A stretch of 64,000 nt of DNA from Favolaschia claudopus (GCA_037176885.1 JAWWNJ010000210.1:186001-250000), one strand, 5' to 3'; counted from the first letter of the stretch, positions 44,206-56,127 are shown. The notes: generated from the sequence alone by a model not told the origin. Made by a program: numbers and translations.

Positions 44206-45900
44206 TGTTCCCGTTGGCGCTGCTTCCGACACGACCACGCATGGTGCACGAGGAGGTACCGGATTGGCAGCTGGAGGCGTAGAAGTGGAGGAAGGAGGGC
44301 TGTAATCATCATCATCAGCTTCGGTGGAAGACGATTTGAGAGAAGAATATTTGTATGAGTGTATCTCCCCCTCAGCCCGAAATTCCCCACAGTTCGAGTT
44401 GTCGTCAAATTTGATATGAGGCGACGACCCGAAGGTACGCTTTGAGGGGCGATAAACCTTCCAAGCCTTGCGATCATCCGGGTACCCAACAATACGAAGG
44501 TCGAGAGCACTGTGTGGGTTACGGTTTTTGACATAGACCATGCAATTGCTGGCCTCAGCCCACATGCTAAGCGGCAGGTCGGAGTCGATGAGGACGGTGC
44601 GAATATCGGCAACACCGTTCTGTTCAGGAGTACGCGGAGCGCTGACTTTTAGCTGAATACCGCGTGCCTTCAAGAACCGCCTGAGGTCTTCGTTGATAAA
44701 TTCACCCCCATTATCGACGTGCCAGACCTTAAGCTTGCGACCTGTCTCGCGCTCGGCCATCTCCAACCACTCCTTGAATGCGGCTACTGCATCGCTCTTG
44801 TGACGCAGGTAAAACATCCAAATCCAGCGGGAGCAGTCATCAGTGAAAGCGAGGGCATACTTCGATCCGCTCAGAGTACGGACGGGAGCAGTCCAAAGAT
44901 CCGAATGAACGTGATCGAGAATTTGTTCGGCGTTTTCCTCTTCCGACGGAGGAAAAGAGGCACGAGTCATCTTGCCCTCCATGCAAGATTGACATACCGG
45001 CGGCTCAGCATTGAGTTCCGCCGTAGATAGTTTCACACCTGCAATGTGACCCTTCCAAACGAGAGCGCGCAGCGCAGGATAGCCTAGATGCCCTAGACGC
45101 TGACGAGAGAGGCGGTCAGAATAACCTTCTCGGACGAAATAAGGTTGCGGATGAGCTTGCCACTGTCACCCTTCTCAAAAGTAACACAGTGTCCACCGCC
45201 GAAGACGGTGTAACAGTCCGCCTGATCAAGCCGCGATACTGATATAAGCGTCGGCTGAGAGTCAGGATGCTTCACCGCGACCCTCGATTTTCCTCGAACC
45301 GTTGCCGAACCCGCTGATATTTCCGGATACGGCTTGGGCGTAAGAAACGAAGTCGCGTCGAACGGAGTGAATGTGTGTCGATGTACCGGAATCGATGATG
45401 GTAGACGCACCCGCTGTACGTGCACTGTACGCGGAGTTGTTGGTCTGGGAGGATGACGTCGGAGGTGTAGCCGGAATGCTCTCATCACGCAGGGAGTAAG
45501 AGGAGAAGTCGGCCACGGAGGCCATTAAGCATTTCTCGAAGCGTACATTGTTGGATTTTTCGTCTCCCCCTCCATCCGTATTGTGGGCCTTCTCCTTGCC
45601 CTTACCCCTCTTCCCCTTCTTTTTATGCTGCTGCTGCTTCGGGCCCTGACCGGCCTTACCGCCACCCGGTTGCCAGCAGTCGTCCGCGATATGACCTTCA
45701 TGCTTGCAGTTACGACAGAGGTTCGTACCGCGAGCGATGGCAGCGTGCTCCAACGCTGCGAGGGCAGACTCCTGCGACTGACCCTCGGTCTTCGGGGACT
45801 TCCTGGGGCGACGGGAATCAAGGACTCCCTGGATTGTAGAGACCAGGTAGTCTCGGATACCCAGACGTTCCTCCGCAGTTCGAGAGGGCGAGATTAGATA
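44206..45900 (-). pseudogene. Copia gag-protease-integrase part, defective
   Basis: Gag knuckle CRNCKHEGHIADDC near 45700; protease active-site triplet in STIIDSGTSTHIHSVRRDFV near 45400 (D-S-G); integrase with C-x2-C (VCQSCMEGKM) near 45000, VHSDLW, WHVDNGGEF and PEQNGVA as the D, D, E positions. Frames change near 45265 and 45090. The text jumps from PEQNGVAD to IRTVLIDSDLPLSMWAEASN and later from NPHSALDL to RIVGYPDDRKAWKVY, so about 10 and about 60 residues seem deleted compared with the family. The N-terminal gag is missing. Not functional. Confidence 0.8.
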
Positions 45901-46144
45901 TATCGGAGCTACTTCCTAATCTGTAATTTCAATGACAGGTTTTGGCGTTTGATTGATTTTGAGGGTGATCGGACCAAGGGCGTAGGAACGTCTGGGCCAC
46001 TTCCATTGGAGCATCTACCATAACCCACTTCGCGTCCACTTCGACCATGCCTCCGGAGGGTGGCGACGGTTACCCCGCCCCCTGCGAGCACTCTCAACAT
46101 CTCGGAATTATGGATTAGGAAAGAGCTCCGGGCTCTGCGTAAAC

Positions 46145-46424
46145 TGATAGAATACAAGTAAGTATGTATTAACTCAGTCGTGGAGGAAACGACTCGTGTA
46201 TTATATACCTGATAGAATACAGTAAGTATAAACTACCAGGAGAATCAGTAAGCTGTAAGGACAGTAGATACGAGTGCACATACCTCAGTCGTGGAGGAAA
46301 CGACTGAGGAATGTGACGGTGACACAAAGCTACATAAGGAATGTGTGACGCGTAACGGAACGGATTGCGAGTTGGAGAATGTAAGGTATGTACGGTAAAT
46401 GGAAGAGAAATAAATACTTCAACA
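46145..46424 (-). repeat. Copia LTR, 280 bases, with duplicated internal modules
   Basis: On the minus strand it starts TGTTGAAGTATTT just after the polypurine tract and ends TTCTATCA. Inside, module X (TGATAGAATACA-GTAAGTAT) occurs at 46145 and about 46209, and module Y (CTCAGTCGTGGAGGAAACGA, a hairpin with ...GACTGAG) at about 46173 and 46285. This X-Y-X-Y layout is shared with 25118-25361. Confidence 0.8.
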
Positions 46425-46433
46425 CTCCCCCTC
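46425..46433 (-). other. Polypurine tract
   Basis: GAGGGGGAG on the minus strand directly before the LTR start; it overlaps the stop codon (46432-46434) of the RNase H ORF. Standard position for the plus-strand primer of LTR retrotransposons. Confidence 0.8.
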
Positions 46434-47345
46434 AACGAGCATCCGGTCGGGGAGCCATGCCCAACATTTTGACGAGAGTCTTGTGGCGTGGTGCCGACAA
46501 TGGTCTCGTGAATAAGTCGGCAACATTCACTTCCGTAGGGACGTAAACAGGGACGATGCAGCGATGGAGGACTGCTTCACGGATCCACCAGATGGCAATG
46601 TGGACGTGCTTCGTTCGAGCGGTGACTTCATCAGTATTGACAATCATCCGGATGGTGGAAGTATTGTCGATAGAAAGGGAAGTCGGTCCGGGGAAAAGTA
46701 AGAAACCAAGCTCGAACAGAAGAGAGCGGAGCCACATGATTTCACGCCCGACGTGTGTGCCAGCGTAGAGCTCGGCTTCGCCAGTCGAAAGAGCCGTGGA
46801 GGTTTGCTTCTTCGCTGACCAAGCGATTAAGCTGGATCCGATGAAGACAGCATACCCAGAAATGGATCGGGCGTGATCCTTTGAGTTTGCCCAATCTGAA
46901 TCGCTGAAAGCGTGAAGGGTAAGGTCTTCATTGCCGCCTAGAACAAGGACAGAGTCGCGTGTGGTTTTGAGGTACACGAGGATCCGTTTAACGGCTTCCC
47001 AATGAGCTTCACCGGGGTTGGAGCTAAATTGCGATACGGACTGGACTGCCTTTGTGATGTCTGGACGGCATTGAACAGCGGTATGCATAAGGGAACCAAC
47101 GGCGTGCTGGTAGGGTACGTTGGCCATGCGCTGGAGTTCTTCCGAAGTCTGAGGAGATTTGAGACTTGGAAAGCGGAGCGGCCGACGTGTTGACTGGCGA
47201 GTATACGGGCCGTGCATCCTCCATGCGATACCGAGCCACAATCGAGTCAATATAGAAACGATGAGACAAGGAGATGGTGCGGTTCGCACGATCATGCAGG
47301 ATTTCGAGGCCAAGAATGGATTTTGACTCTCCCAAGTCCTTGATT
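46432..47345 (-). pseudogene. Copia RT C-terminus and RNase H
   Basis: Starts in frame near FQIKDLGESKSILGLEILHD (end of RT), then RFYIDSIVARYRMEDARPV, YQHAVGSLMHTAVQCRPDIT, HAFSDSDWANSKDHARSISG, WSAKKQTSTALSTGEAELYA (RNase H D...E...), TKHVHIAIWWIREAV and VADLFTRPL. One frame change near 47195. The catalytic RT block (YADD type) is missing. Not functional alone. Confidence 0.85.
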
Positions 47346-48102
47346 TGGCAGTAACCCTAGGAGCTTCGATTAAGCAATCGACCTGTAGACCGAAATCCGT
47401 ATTTAGATTAATCCGTGTGCTGGGTGGGTAGCGTCTGAACAATGGGGTGAAAAGACCGATTAATCAGACTGTGCGGTTCAAACAGTTCAACGAATCAAAC
47501 CGATTAACTCGAGAGCATGTTCAAACACTAAACTACGACTATTGAACAACTGTTCAAACTGCGGATCAAACAGAACTGCGATTAAACCAGGCAGATTAAA
47601 CAGACGATTAAACGGATAATATTACATACAAAAAGGCAGACATCGGGGATGGAACATACAACTCCGTAGTTGTTAGAAAGCACATTATACCACTCTACAA
47701 ATGCAGGAGTTACTGACAACATGATAACGGATCAAAACAAACCAGCAACCAACGAGTGAACAGTAATTACCTGTCATTCAGCCAGTTTGAATACATTCGA
47801 ACAAATGTTCAATGGGGTCCGATTGATCGGCAGAATTAAACAACAGCTACCTCTGAGACGCATTCTGCATACATAGATCCAGTTCTCTTTCTTTTACCGG
47901 AAATTATCTGCCCAGAGCCCGAAACCGGTTCTTCCTCCAATTGTCTAAGCCAAAATTCTCGAACTAAGGCTGTTGCATTTCTGTCAGGCATATTAGACGG
48001 TATTTAGAAGGCTGTAAAAGTTTACAAACCCCATTTCATTGTGAGAAATCCACGTATTTCTTGATTCGGGATAATTCTTCCACTTGACCCGATACTGGAG
48101 TA
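47346..48102. other. Non-coding, AT-rich with AAAC words
   Basis: Words such as GATTAAAC, GTTCAAAC and GATCAAAC recur more than ten times between 47400 and 47840 in one orientation, like a subterminal repeat region. No gene. Confidence 0.45.
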
Positions 48103-50179
48103 CTCGGTGTGACCAAAAGTAACCGGAATCGGAAATTGCGTGTTTTCAACGAGATTTTGTGGGTAACTGCCGGGCAAATTGACCCTATTGGCAGTGTGTG
48201 AACATATGCCATTGCATATGGTGGGGGACGTGACTTCATGTCATACCGGAATTTTTGGAATTTTGACCTGAAACCTGGCCAGATCAACTCGAAATACCCA
48301 AGAGTGGGTGTTTTCCGAAATTTTGGACCGTGGGAACTTTTTGATGGGAAATGGCCAAATTTTTGCCGGAGAAACAGGTTTTCAAGGGGGGGGAAGTACC
48401 CTTGAGGTAAAACTTGGGAGAGCTTTTGAGTTCTATAGAGGGTTTCGGTGACCTCCGATCACCGATCGCTCCGGTCACCTCCCGATTAGGCAACGGGTCA
48501 CTCAGATTTCAAACTCCGCTGGCTGGATGCCGAACCTTTTTGGCGGGTAGGTCACTCAAACTCTCTGCCTTTCTCGATCATTGATCTAGCTGGGTCACCA
48601 CATTCTGGGTAGCTAAGTCACCCTTTCTAGCTTCCTGCTATGGAAACCCGCGCCCACGGTTCAACTTTCTATTCCATTTATAGTAATAATGTTCAACTTT
48701 GGTTCAAACGTCCCGTTCCTGTTTAGCCCTAGTACTAGTGAAAATCCCGTAGAGTCGAAGTGAAATCAATTCAAACCAAGGTACGCACCACGCACCCTCT
48801 CGTCTCACTGGCACTCTATTTGGTAATCATTCCATACTTCTTCCCGTTCACCCCCGGACTCCACTCATCGTGTTAATCCATTTGCATGAGAAGACTATTT
48901 GGTTATTTATTTTCACTCGTCTTCACCGATGCGCGCTCATGACGAGATATCCATTGCATTTTTTCGACAAAACTTGATTGTGTTGTGTATTCATTCATTT
49001 GTGCAGTGAACTATCTGAATACAGAGGTACGTTGTACCGGTTCACATAGATATATCTCCACTCTAGCCTATTCACCTCGACGAGGTCGGTCGGGTGGGGT
49101 CGGGCAGCATTTTTGTTCCCATCTAAACACATTTTTTCTCGACCGAGATCAGAACCTCCATATAGTGGAAATAGAGATGTGGTCGGGGACTAGGGGACTA
49201 GGTGTCATCAGATTCATTCTATATTACCCATTGAATCGAAGCTGACTTGATTTTCTCTTTCATTAGGTTCGTCTTCAAAAAAGTTCAAATGCCGACCTAC
49301 AAGGAGATGCACCCTTCCGTGCGCCGATTTCCTTCCGTGCGCCGATTTATGATTCTTCCAAATTGCTTTCGTTTCGTTTGAAATGTGACGCTGAGTTGAA
49401 TTCGAGTGCCGTTCCATTCGCGAAGATATGGTCTTGATTTCCTCATATTCACTTATCATTAACTCGGCAACAGGTGTGTTTTCGCGTCCCTGATACCTCA
49501 AGTGAGTGAAATTCCTCGCGTTGACTGGTACTCATTGGCTCGTGGCTTTCAATCAATTTATTGAATATCTACGCGTATACGGACCCTGTACCTGCATCGC
49601 TTTCGTTGTTTCCACAATTTCGATGCTAACTTGCAGGTGTATAGTGTCGAAACGGCGCGTTTGATGGCACAAGGCGGATGTTGGGCATTGTCGGGTGGAG
49701 ATCGCGCCGCGCGGTGGAGGACAAGTACTGTACTACTGCGGGAACGTACGTGTTTGACAATCTGTTCAGTGTTGATTTGAAGACTGAATCACCTTTGTTT
49801 TCGTAGACCGAGTCAACGATGGACGGATCAGAACTACGGAGTCGAGGGCTTTGAAGAAACGCAGAGACGAAGCCGCGTATGAGGACGCAAGCACCGGCAG
49901 AGATTCGGAATTCAAGTCATCTTCCCTCAAGTAGCGCGTGTGGACGGCGGCGGTAGCGTCAGTGCCAAGAGAGGACGAAGGCGAGAGTAGGAAGGCTGGG
50001 ATGGACGTGTGGCGGAAGTAGTCGGGCAGTCGGGCGTACCATATAGTCGGTCAGAAGGAGGCAGAAAAAAGAGATATGTGACACACGCTGGGCCGCTGAA
50101 TCAACCGGAATTTCCACTCGCCGAGGCGGATATTGCTTGGGGTAGCTAGGACTCGGAGTGAATAGCAACTGCGACTAAA

Positions 50180-50645
50180 ATGGGTCGCCTGAACGTTGAC
50201 CGCTCGATGTACAAGTCAATGGTAGCTGCGATGAAAAAACAGAAGATTTTGACGTCAGCAAGGCGAAATTTACCGCGTCCAACTCTCAGACAGCCAATAG
50301 CACTGACCAGTGATAGACGTGGAAAGCAGCGCCAAACGAATCAGCCCTGCCGAGCATTACAACGAGGCTGAGCGAGCAAGTCGAGGGCGGAGTTGGGGCG
50401 GAGACGAGGTTGAAGAAGCGTTGCTCCATTCGGAACAGGCCTTCGAAGCCCACGCTGTCGTCCCTGCCCCGGCCAAATTTACTCAGCGCTCAACCAGGAG
50501 CAAACCAGGAGTCAACCTTGACGACGGTCGGAACGTATTGCGCATGAAATGGCTGAAAAAGAGAGGTGTTGCGAGTGTGTGCCTAATAAGGAAAACTACT
50601 GGATTTTCCTGCGCCTCAACGAAGTCACCGAGTTGGGTGACCTGA
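50180..50645 (+). pseudogene. Possible gene fragment
   Basis: Overlapping frames carry basic then acidic text (SMVAAMKKQKILTSARRNLP; SRGRSWGGDEVEEALLHSEQ; RSTRSKPGVNLDDGRNVLRM). It reads like a decayed exon pair. No family recognised. Confidence 0.25.
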
Positions 50646-51228
50646 CAAGGCGATCAACTGATAGGTCACCCAATTTGGGTGACTTGCTCTTTTGAAATAC
50701 CACTGGGGTCTCCTCGATCTCCAGTAGCTCTTATATGTTTGTTTTGGACCCAATACTCAAATCACTACTTTTTGGGGGCATATTGGGTATTGATGGGCCA
50801 TCACATTGCCCCCTGCAGCGCCATTTTAATTTCCGCTTTAGGATGGCCAAATTTGTGGTCAAAATCACGAAAGTCAATGGGGAATAAATCTGCTCCATAC
50901 AATCTCTTCTACTCTTCAAAAGGAAGCCATTTATGCAATATCAAGAAATTTGGTTGACTGTCACACGAGTTATTAGCGTCACAATGTCCACCATGAAAGT
51001 TTGTCACGAAGTCACGTCCTCCACCATACGAAGCAGGCAAACGGTTGCATAGTCTCTTTGTCCTATTATTACACATTCTTTTATGTATGCTTTGAGGCGG
51101 GAAATTAGTGTGCCGAGTTGCCTCTCTCACTGAACAACGGGAAACACCTGGCAACCTTAGATATAGGATTTGTAGACTCTTGGAATACTAAGCACTTTTC
51201 TGAGGTACTTACTGGCCTGACATTTCAG

Positions 51229-51738
51229 TAGGGTGCTGTTTATAATTCCCGGGCCAATTATAAACGGTTTTTTAATTTTCGTTTTTAAACAGGGTGTTTA
51301 TAAACCGGTTTATAAACAGACCCTCCAAATAGGCCAAAAAGCTGTCTTTTCGCTTGTTTACTCCATTTTTCACCTCCAAAAGTGTCCCTGAGCTCAATCA
51401 CCATTGATGACAGGGTCAACACCTCATTTTGCCACCAGTTTAGAAGGCTTTGCTTTGGCATGCCCATTTCGGGTGTATTGTTGCCATCACAGGCTGGATG
51501 ATCGACAGGCCGGCAACCTCCGAAGCCTAATTTGATGCACACAACTTTGAATCAAACTAAAGCTCCTGCATGGTGGAAAAATATGCTGATACTCAACCCA
51601 GAAATGTGTGCTTGGACAGTGGGAGACACAGCCACAATGAATTAAAAACCGGGGGTTCTGGTCAAACCATTAAAAACCCGGTTTATAAACCGGTGTTTAA
51701 AACAATGTTTATTAACCGGACTAATAAACAGCACCCTA
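51229..51738. mobile_element. hAT-type MITE with 8-base target duplication
   Basis: 510 bases with perfect 15-base ends TAGGGTGCTGTTTAT / ATAAACAGCACCCTA, flanked by CATTTCAG at 51221-51228 and 51739-51746. The subterminal regions carry palindromic AAACCGGTTTATAAAC words in several copies. No coding capacity. Confidence 0.93.
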
Positions 51739-52306
51739 CATTTCAGCATCTCTCCTTCAGAGAGCGCAAACATGTCCAAATTGGCCCAATTTCAAAGATT
51801 GATTCACCAACTTGAAACAAAACAGTATATACCATGCCCATACCATGGAAGTCGTAGAAAACATAATTTAGAGGAGCCCTGTATTACTTAAAGTACTTTG
51901 AGTTTCGAAATTCCTCTCTAAAAAGCGAAATTTCGGTTACTTTTGGTCGCACCGAGTATATTCTGAGAACCAAATGAATTGGTTGATGATCAAATCTAAT
52001 AGTTCATATCTTAGATCTCTTGGACTTTCGTGCATCTCGAATGGCTTCGACCTCGAATGACTCGTTGCTAGGGACAAGAGGTTGCCCCTGCTTGCGGATC
52101 TCTGGGGTGAAAGATTTTGTTTTACCCCTGCTTGTAATATATTCACTCTCAAGGTAATGGAGATTCAGCTGACTTACTTCTGTCTTGCAGGCATCTTCGG
52201 TGCAAGTTGATGTAGGAGGAGAGACGTGGCAGATCACGTTTGCCGGCCATAGTTGATGCCGGCCCCACGTCACGTCACATCAGTCACACTCTTGCTTCTC
52301 GCTACA

Positions 52307-53667
52307 ATGTCGGAGTCGCAATCTGGATCATCCGGAGAAGATATCTCGGATGAAGAACTCAAGGATACATTGAAGGTCAGTCAGAGAACATTGTTTGAGT
52401 AGAATGACTCACTTGTTCCAGGTTATCAACAAACTTCACAAGTCAAAAGGGGCTCGGAAGAATCAGAAGCTAGCGGCAGAGGATCTCGAAACTCTGAAAA
52501 GCGGTGTTCTTCCAGATGATTTGCCTCCCGATAAGGCTAAAGTCTACAGATCAGAAGCCGAGGATTGCGAACTGGATACCGAAGACCTAGAGCAGATTAT
52601 CTCTCAGGTCGAAGCTGGGAAATCGATTCCAAAATCGAAGTTGCCCATGCTGCGAGCTGCCGCGGGTGGCCACGATGGACCACATATTCCGAATGAATCG
52701 GAGTATCCCGGTGATCATGCGGCGTGGTTGCGGCACGTTGCACCCGGGGTGATTCCCCGCCTTAAATATGTTCCTGCCCCGGCAATCACCCGTTTTGCCT
52801 CCTGCGCGACCTCCTTGAGGCCATTGCCGTAGATGCCGAACACACGTCTGAATGGCTTGGTTCGCCGGATGTGGTGAAGCTTCTCAAACTTGTTGGAAAC
52901 ACAAATTCACTCGCAGTTTGTTACATTGTATTTTGTTCTATCCATTGCGTTACTAATATGTTTCAGGTTTTCCAGAAGCCATTCATGTTTGCGGCCAATG
53001 ACCGCACAAAGAGGGTCTACAACCAGGCATCGTTTGCGCCGTTTGGCAGCATCCAAGACTTCTTCAATTTTCGGCCCAGTGGCGTGTCTATCACAGTTGG
53101 ACTGGCAATTGTCTGGACCGAACCTTATGTGAAGCAGAATCTCGCAACATGGATGGATCAGTTTTTGCACGCAAATGTTCTTGTCATTATCCACCCTCCC
53201 CCGAGGACCAGAGGGAAACATCTTTTGGTATTCGACCCAAATATCTCTGCCGATCAATCCGCCCTTCTGCCACGCATGGTCAACCTCATTATCGGCTCTC
53301 CCACCAACTTCGCATCCAAATGGGTGAATGCCCCACGTTCGACTTTCAACTCCAGTGGAAATTGCCTTCAATTTGCTTTTGAATTCATGCTCGAGGTTAT
53401 GATTCGGGGGGAAATGGGCCTGGGTGTAAGGGGAGAAGGGCCCAGGAGCCAAGTCGATAACAAACTTGGGGATCAGAGATCCCCAGTGAAGTACTTATAT
53501 ACAAGAGGTGACGTAAGATATGACATAAGTGAGCACACAGCGAGACAAAGAACTTCTGCCTAAGTCAGAAGATGTCATAGCTGTGGAATCCCCTGACACT
53601 GGGAATACAGCGGGATGGGTCGGGAAATTTTACGGGTATTGATAGAGGATTCTCGCTGTTCAATTGA
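52307..53667 (+). pseudogene. Unnamed agaricomycete gene with a solo LTR in its last exon
   Basis: The exon from ATG 52307 (SESQSGSSGEDISDEELKDT) ends at a GTCAGT donor; the next exon opens VINKLHKSKGARKNQKLAAE. Later blocks: NESEYPGDHAAWLRHVAPG, HTSEWLGSPDVVKLLKLVG, KPFMFAANDRTKRVYNQASF, GSIQDFFNFRPSGVSITVGL, VKQNLATWMDQFLHANVLVI, IHPPPRTRGKHLLVFDPNIS, and CLQFAFEFMLEVMIRGEMGL. I know this order from a large agaricomycete family without a named function. One frame change near 52785 looks like a small indel. The LTR at 53425-53598 sits after GEMGLG; without it the frame runs on to a stop at 53665-53667, and with it a different tail is read to about 53563. Confidence 0.65.
53425..53598. mobile_element. 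Solo LTR, 174 bases, with 5-base target duplication
   Basis: Starts TGTAAGGGGAG, ends CCCTGACA, flanked by CTGGG at 53420-53424 and 53599-53603. It contains a TATA-like TTATATACA. TG...CA ends and a 5-base duplication are standard for LTR retrotransposons. It interrupts the coding sequence of the gene at 52307. Confidence 0.85.
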
Positions 53668-53999
53668 TAGAATCTTGTATTGGCGGGATGAATCAGACAG
53701 CGAATTGCGGGATGGATGGCTGAAATGTATCTCACTCGTATTTTTGACATCCGGCTTCTTTGTAGCTATAGGTCGTATTGAACAAACAAGCCCGACACTC
53801 TCTTTCCCAATCGAGCAACTTGTACAAAGATCAGTGTGTTTCTCAAGAATTTGATGATAAGTTGGGCCAAAAGTTGAATATCAGTGACATCAGAGTCGGT
53901 TGTGTCTGCCATTCGAGTCTAGGCTTCCCTGAAATCTTACTTTGCAGAAAACAATGAGCTGAACAATCTCTTTCCTAATTGAGCGACTGCAACAGATAT

Positions 54000-55184
54000 C
54001 CCCCGGATGGCGGAGAGAACAGCGGGAGATTATGCCCCAGGTAGGCGACAAGGTGGCGCTCCAGTCGCAGCAGTTGCCTTCCGTTCCAGTGGAGCATGAA
54101 AGGCTGTTTTTGCCGTCTGATTTTGTAGAACTTGAACGCCAGGGCCTCAGACTCGAAACCTTGGGCAGCGAAGAAGCACGGTGGCGCGAGGGCCAAGCCT
54201 TTGACGCCCTTCGAGCTACTCAGTCCGTGGTCAAAACACTTCGGGCCCTGCTCGATCATACAGCAAGGCATGATCGACAGCAGAAACAGAGATCGCGCGC
54301 TGGTGATCAACTTCGCGATATCATTCGCCGTCGAGACTTCCGAATGGGAACTTACGACGTAGCGCGAAAAGCAATGATTGCTCTGGGAACTCTAGAGCCC
54401 GGCCCGCAGTCCAGCTTTCCTCCGCTTTCCATGGCTGACACGTTTATGAAGTCAGTGATCAAGAAACGGCAGCTGGGTGATTCTCACCTCACAGATGGCC
54501 GCTTGTTCACCATGACGGCTTCGTCGTCCACTCCCTCGCAATCTACGCAGCCATCGTCTGGATCGACAACGAAACCTCCAACTATATGTCAGGATCTCAA
54601 ATGCCAAAACGCAAAATCAGTGCGCACATTGTTTTATAATTTTGGATGTAGCTCACTTGATCTGTCAAAGATACTTCCCGAACAGTTAAAGTGCAGCCAG
54701 TAACAGCCGAGGAAACAGCCCGAAAGGCGGAGGCTCGCTCCGAGGGTTGGCTGTGGCGAGATCTCGGTAAAATGGGCAAGTTAACAAGCGAAGAAATGGA
54801 TGAATGGTCGCAGGAGTGTGCGTTTGATTTTGTTAAATGTTTGGCTGCACTCAAATAGTTCGGTTGATTTCAGCGGACCGTGTCCAGTGGTTCCGGGCCG
54901 AGGCGGAAGTCGAACGATGGCGGGAACATGTCGAAATGCGCCTCGCGGAACTTCTGCGGAGCATTCGGAGTTTTCGGAAGTGGGATACAGTTTGGACAGA
55001 ACTTGCTGATAGTGTGCAGGCTGGTTATCGTGCATATGCGAAGCAGAAAGCGCACATGAACCGATGCCGAGCCGAGAAATGTGAATCATTGCTCGAGGCA
55101 GCCGGATACAAAGAGCTCTGGCAGCCGGGAGCTAGTCTCGTTCAGTATGTAATTGCCGAGCGTGCGCGCCAGCCTCTCTATTAA
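54000..55184 (+). pseudogene. KDZ transposase, C-terminal part
   Basis: Coding text EIMPQVGDKVALQSQQLPSV, ERLFLPSDFVELERQGLRLE, WREGQAFDALRATQSVVKTL, KQRSRAGDQLRDIIRRRDFR then TYDVARKAMIALG. After two introns come EGWLWRDLGKMGKLTSEEMD and DRVQWFRAEAEVERWREHVE, AELLRSIRSF, and a stop at 55182-55184. This is the helical C-terminal region of agaricomycete KDZ transposases. The catalytic core and Cys cluster are missing upstream, where an unrelated gene lies instead. KDZ elements are cut-and-paste transposons; this piece is presumably dead. Confidence 0.75.
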
Positions 55185-55241
55185 ATAGATATCTCACCCA
55201 TGCACTCTCAATTATTGCCAAAATTTCCGTGCTTCAATCAA

Positions 55242-55586
55242 TAGGGGGTTTCACGGTAGCCTATTTTACTCCGATTTGAGCCCTATTTCGACCCCAACTT
55301 CACCCCGATTTGAAGCAAAGTTGGGGCCGAAATAGGATGTGCTGCTGTGAACGCCCTTTTACCCGAAATCGACCCAAGTTGGGTCCGAGGTGATGGGTTG
55401 CTACGGTGGGCTATGCGAAGTTGGCGACGTCCCAACTTCGAAATCGGGCACGAAGTTGGGATGCAAATCGAGGGGTAGAGCCCGACTTGCACTCCAACTT
55501 CGAAATCGGCCAAAAACTTGAGGTCCAACTTTTTTTAAGTTGGAGCTCAAGTTGGGCTCCAAATCGGCCTACCGTGAAACACCCTA
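55242..55586. mobile_element. TA-flanked MITE
   Basis: Between TA at 55242-55243 and 55585-55586 lie inverted ends GGG.GTTTCACGGTAG. The inside is dense with CCAACTTCG, AAGTTGGG and AAATCGG words in both orientations, so that it can fold on itself. No coding capacity. Confidence 0.75.
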
Positions 55587-56127
55587 ATCAGATGCACTTT
55601 TCTCAATGCAGTTCAGTTTGACTGTTGTGTGACCGAACAAAGGGCAAAAGATGACCGAGCAACACAAATAACCCCAACATCACTGCGCCCAAACGGCATC
55701 TCGGCGGAATCTGTCATTGATTCTCGAGGCTGAACAGCAAAGATGGGCTGACCGTGAACAACGTTTCCGCTTTTTTTTTTTTTTTTTATTTCAGACTATC
55801 AATTAATGTGACTCGGAAGAGATCATTATGGAGGAAGTCGTTACAAAAGACGCCGTCTTTGGAATATTGTTTATTTATTTCTCTGATAATCTGTGATTTA
55901 AACTTGGTTTAAACAGTTTAATGTTCATTAATAAAATGGATTGAGGGAAGCAAATAGTGACGTGTGGTAGAACAGCATAGGAATGTCCAGACTCTTCTAG
56001 TGTTGTTGTTGAGATCAATTAACGTGCTCGAGCCGCTACAAGCGGCTATAGTACACGACATGCCGACATCGACTACATGATTAATCGTTTCCAGTCCGTC
56101 CTTTCCTCCCACGTCACCCTTTTTATT

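Larger units (their letters stand above)
44200..47345 (-). mobile_element. Copia-type retrotransposon in permuted order
   Basis: Reading the minus strand from high to low coordinate: end of reverse transcriptase and RNase H (47345-46432), polypurine tract (46433-46425), one LTR (46424-46145), then leader, gag zinc knuckle, protease and integrase (to about 44200). The normal order is LTR-gag-PR-IN-RT-RH-LTR. The RT core is absent at both outer ends. Either two truncated copies share one LTR, or a one-LTR circle was integrated after opening inside pol. Confidence 0.85.
48103..51956. mobile_element. Candidate TA-target element (paired ends only)
   Basis: CTCGGTGTGACCAAAAGTAA (from 48103, after TA) pairs with TTACTTTTGGTCGCACCGAG (to 51956, before TA). 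A second inverted pair lies further in (TATGGTGGGGGACGTGACTT near 48222; AAGTCACGTCCTCCACCATA near 51013). The interior has no transposase, so this may be one large non-autonomous element or two unrelated small ones of the same family. GGTCACC words cluster at 48440-48610 and 50635-50690. Confidence 0.4.

Noticed and set aside
55770..55790. Poly-T run as the poly-A tail of a LINE on the minus strand
   Set aside because: No retrotransposon coding sequence or target duplication beside it.
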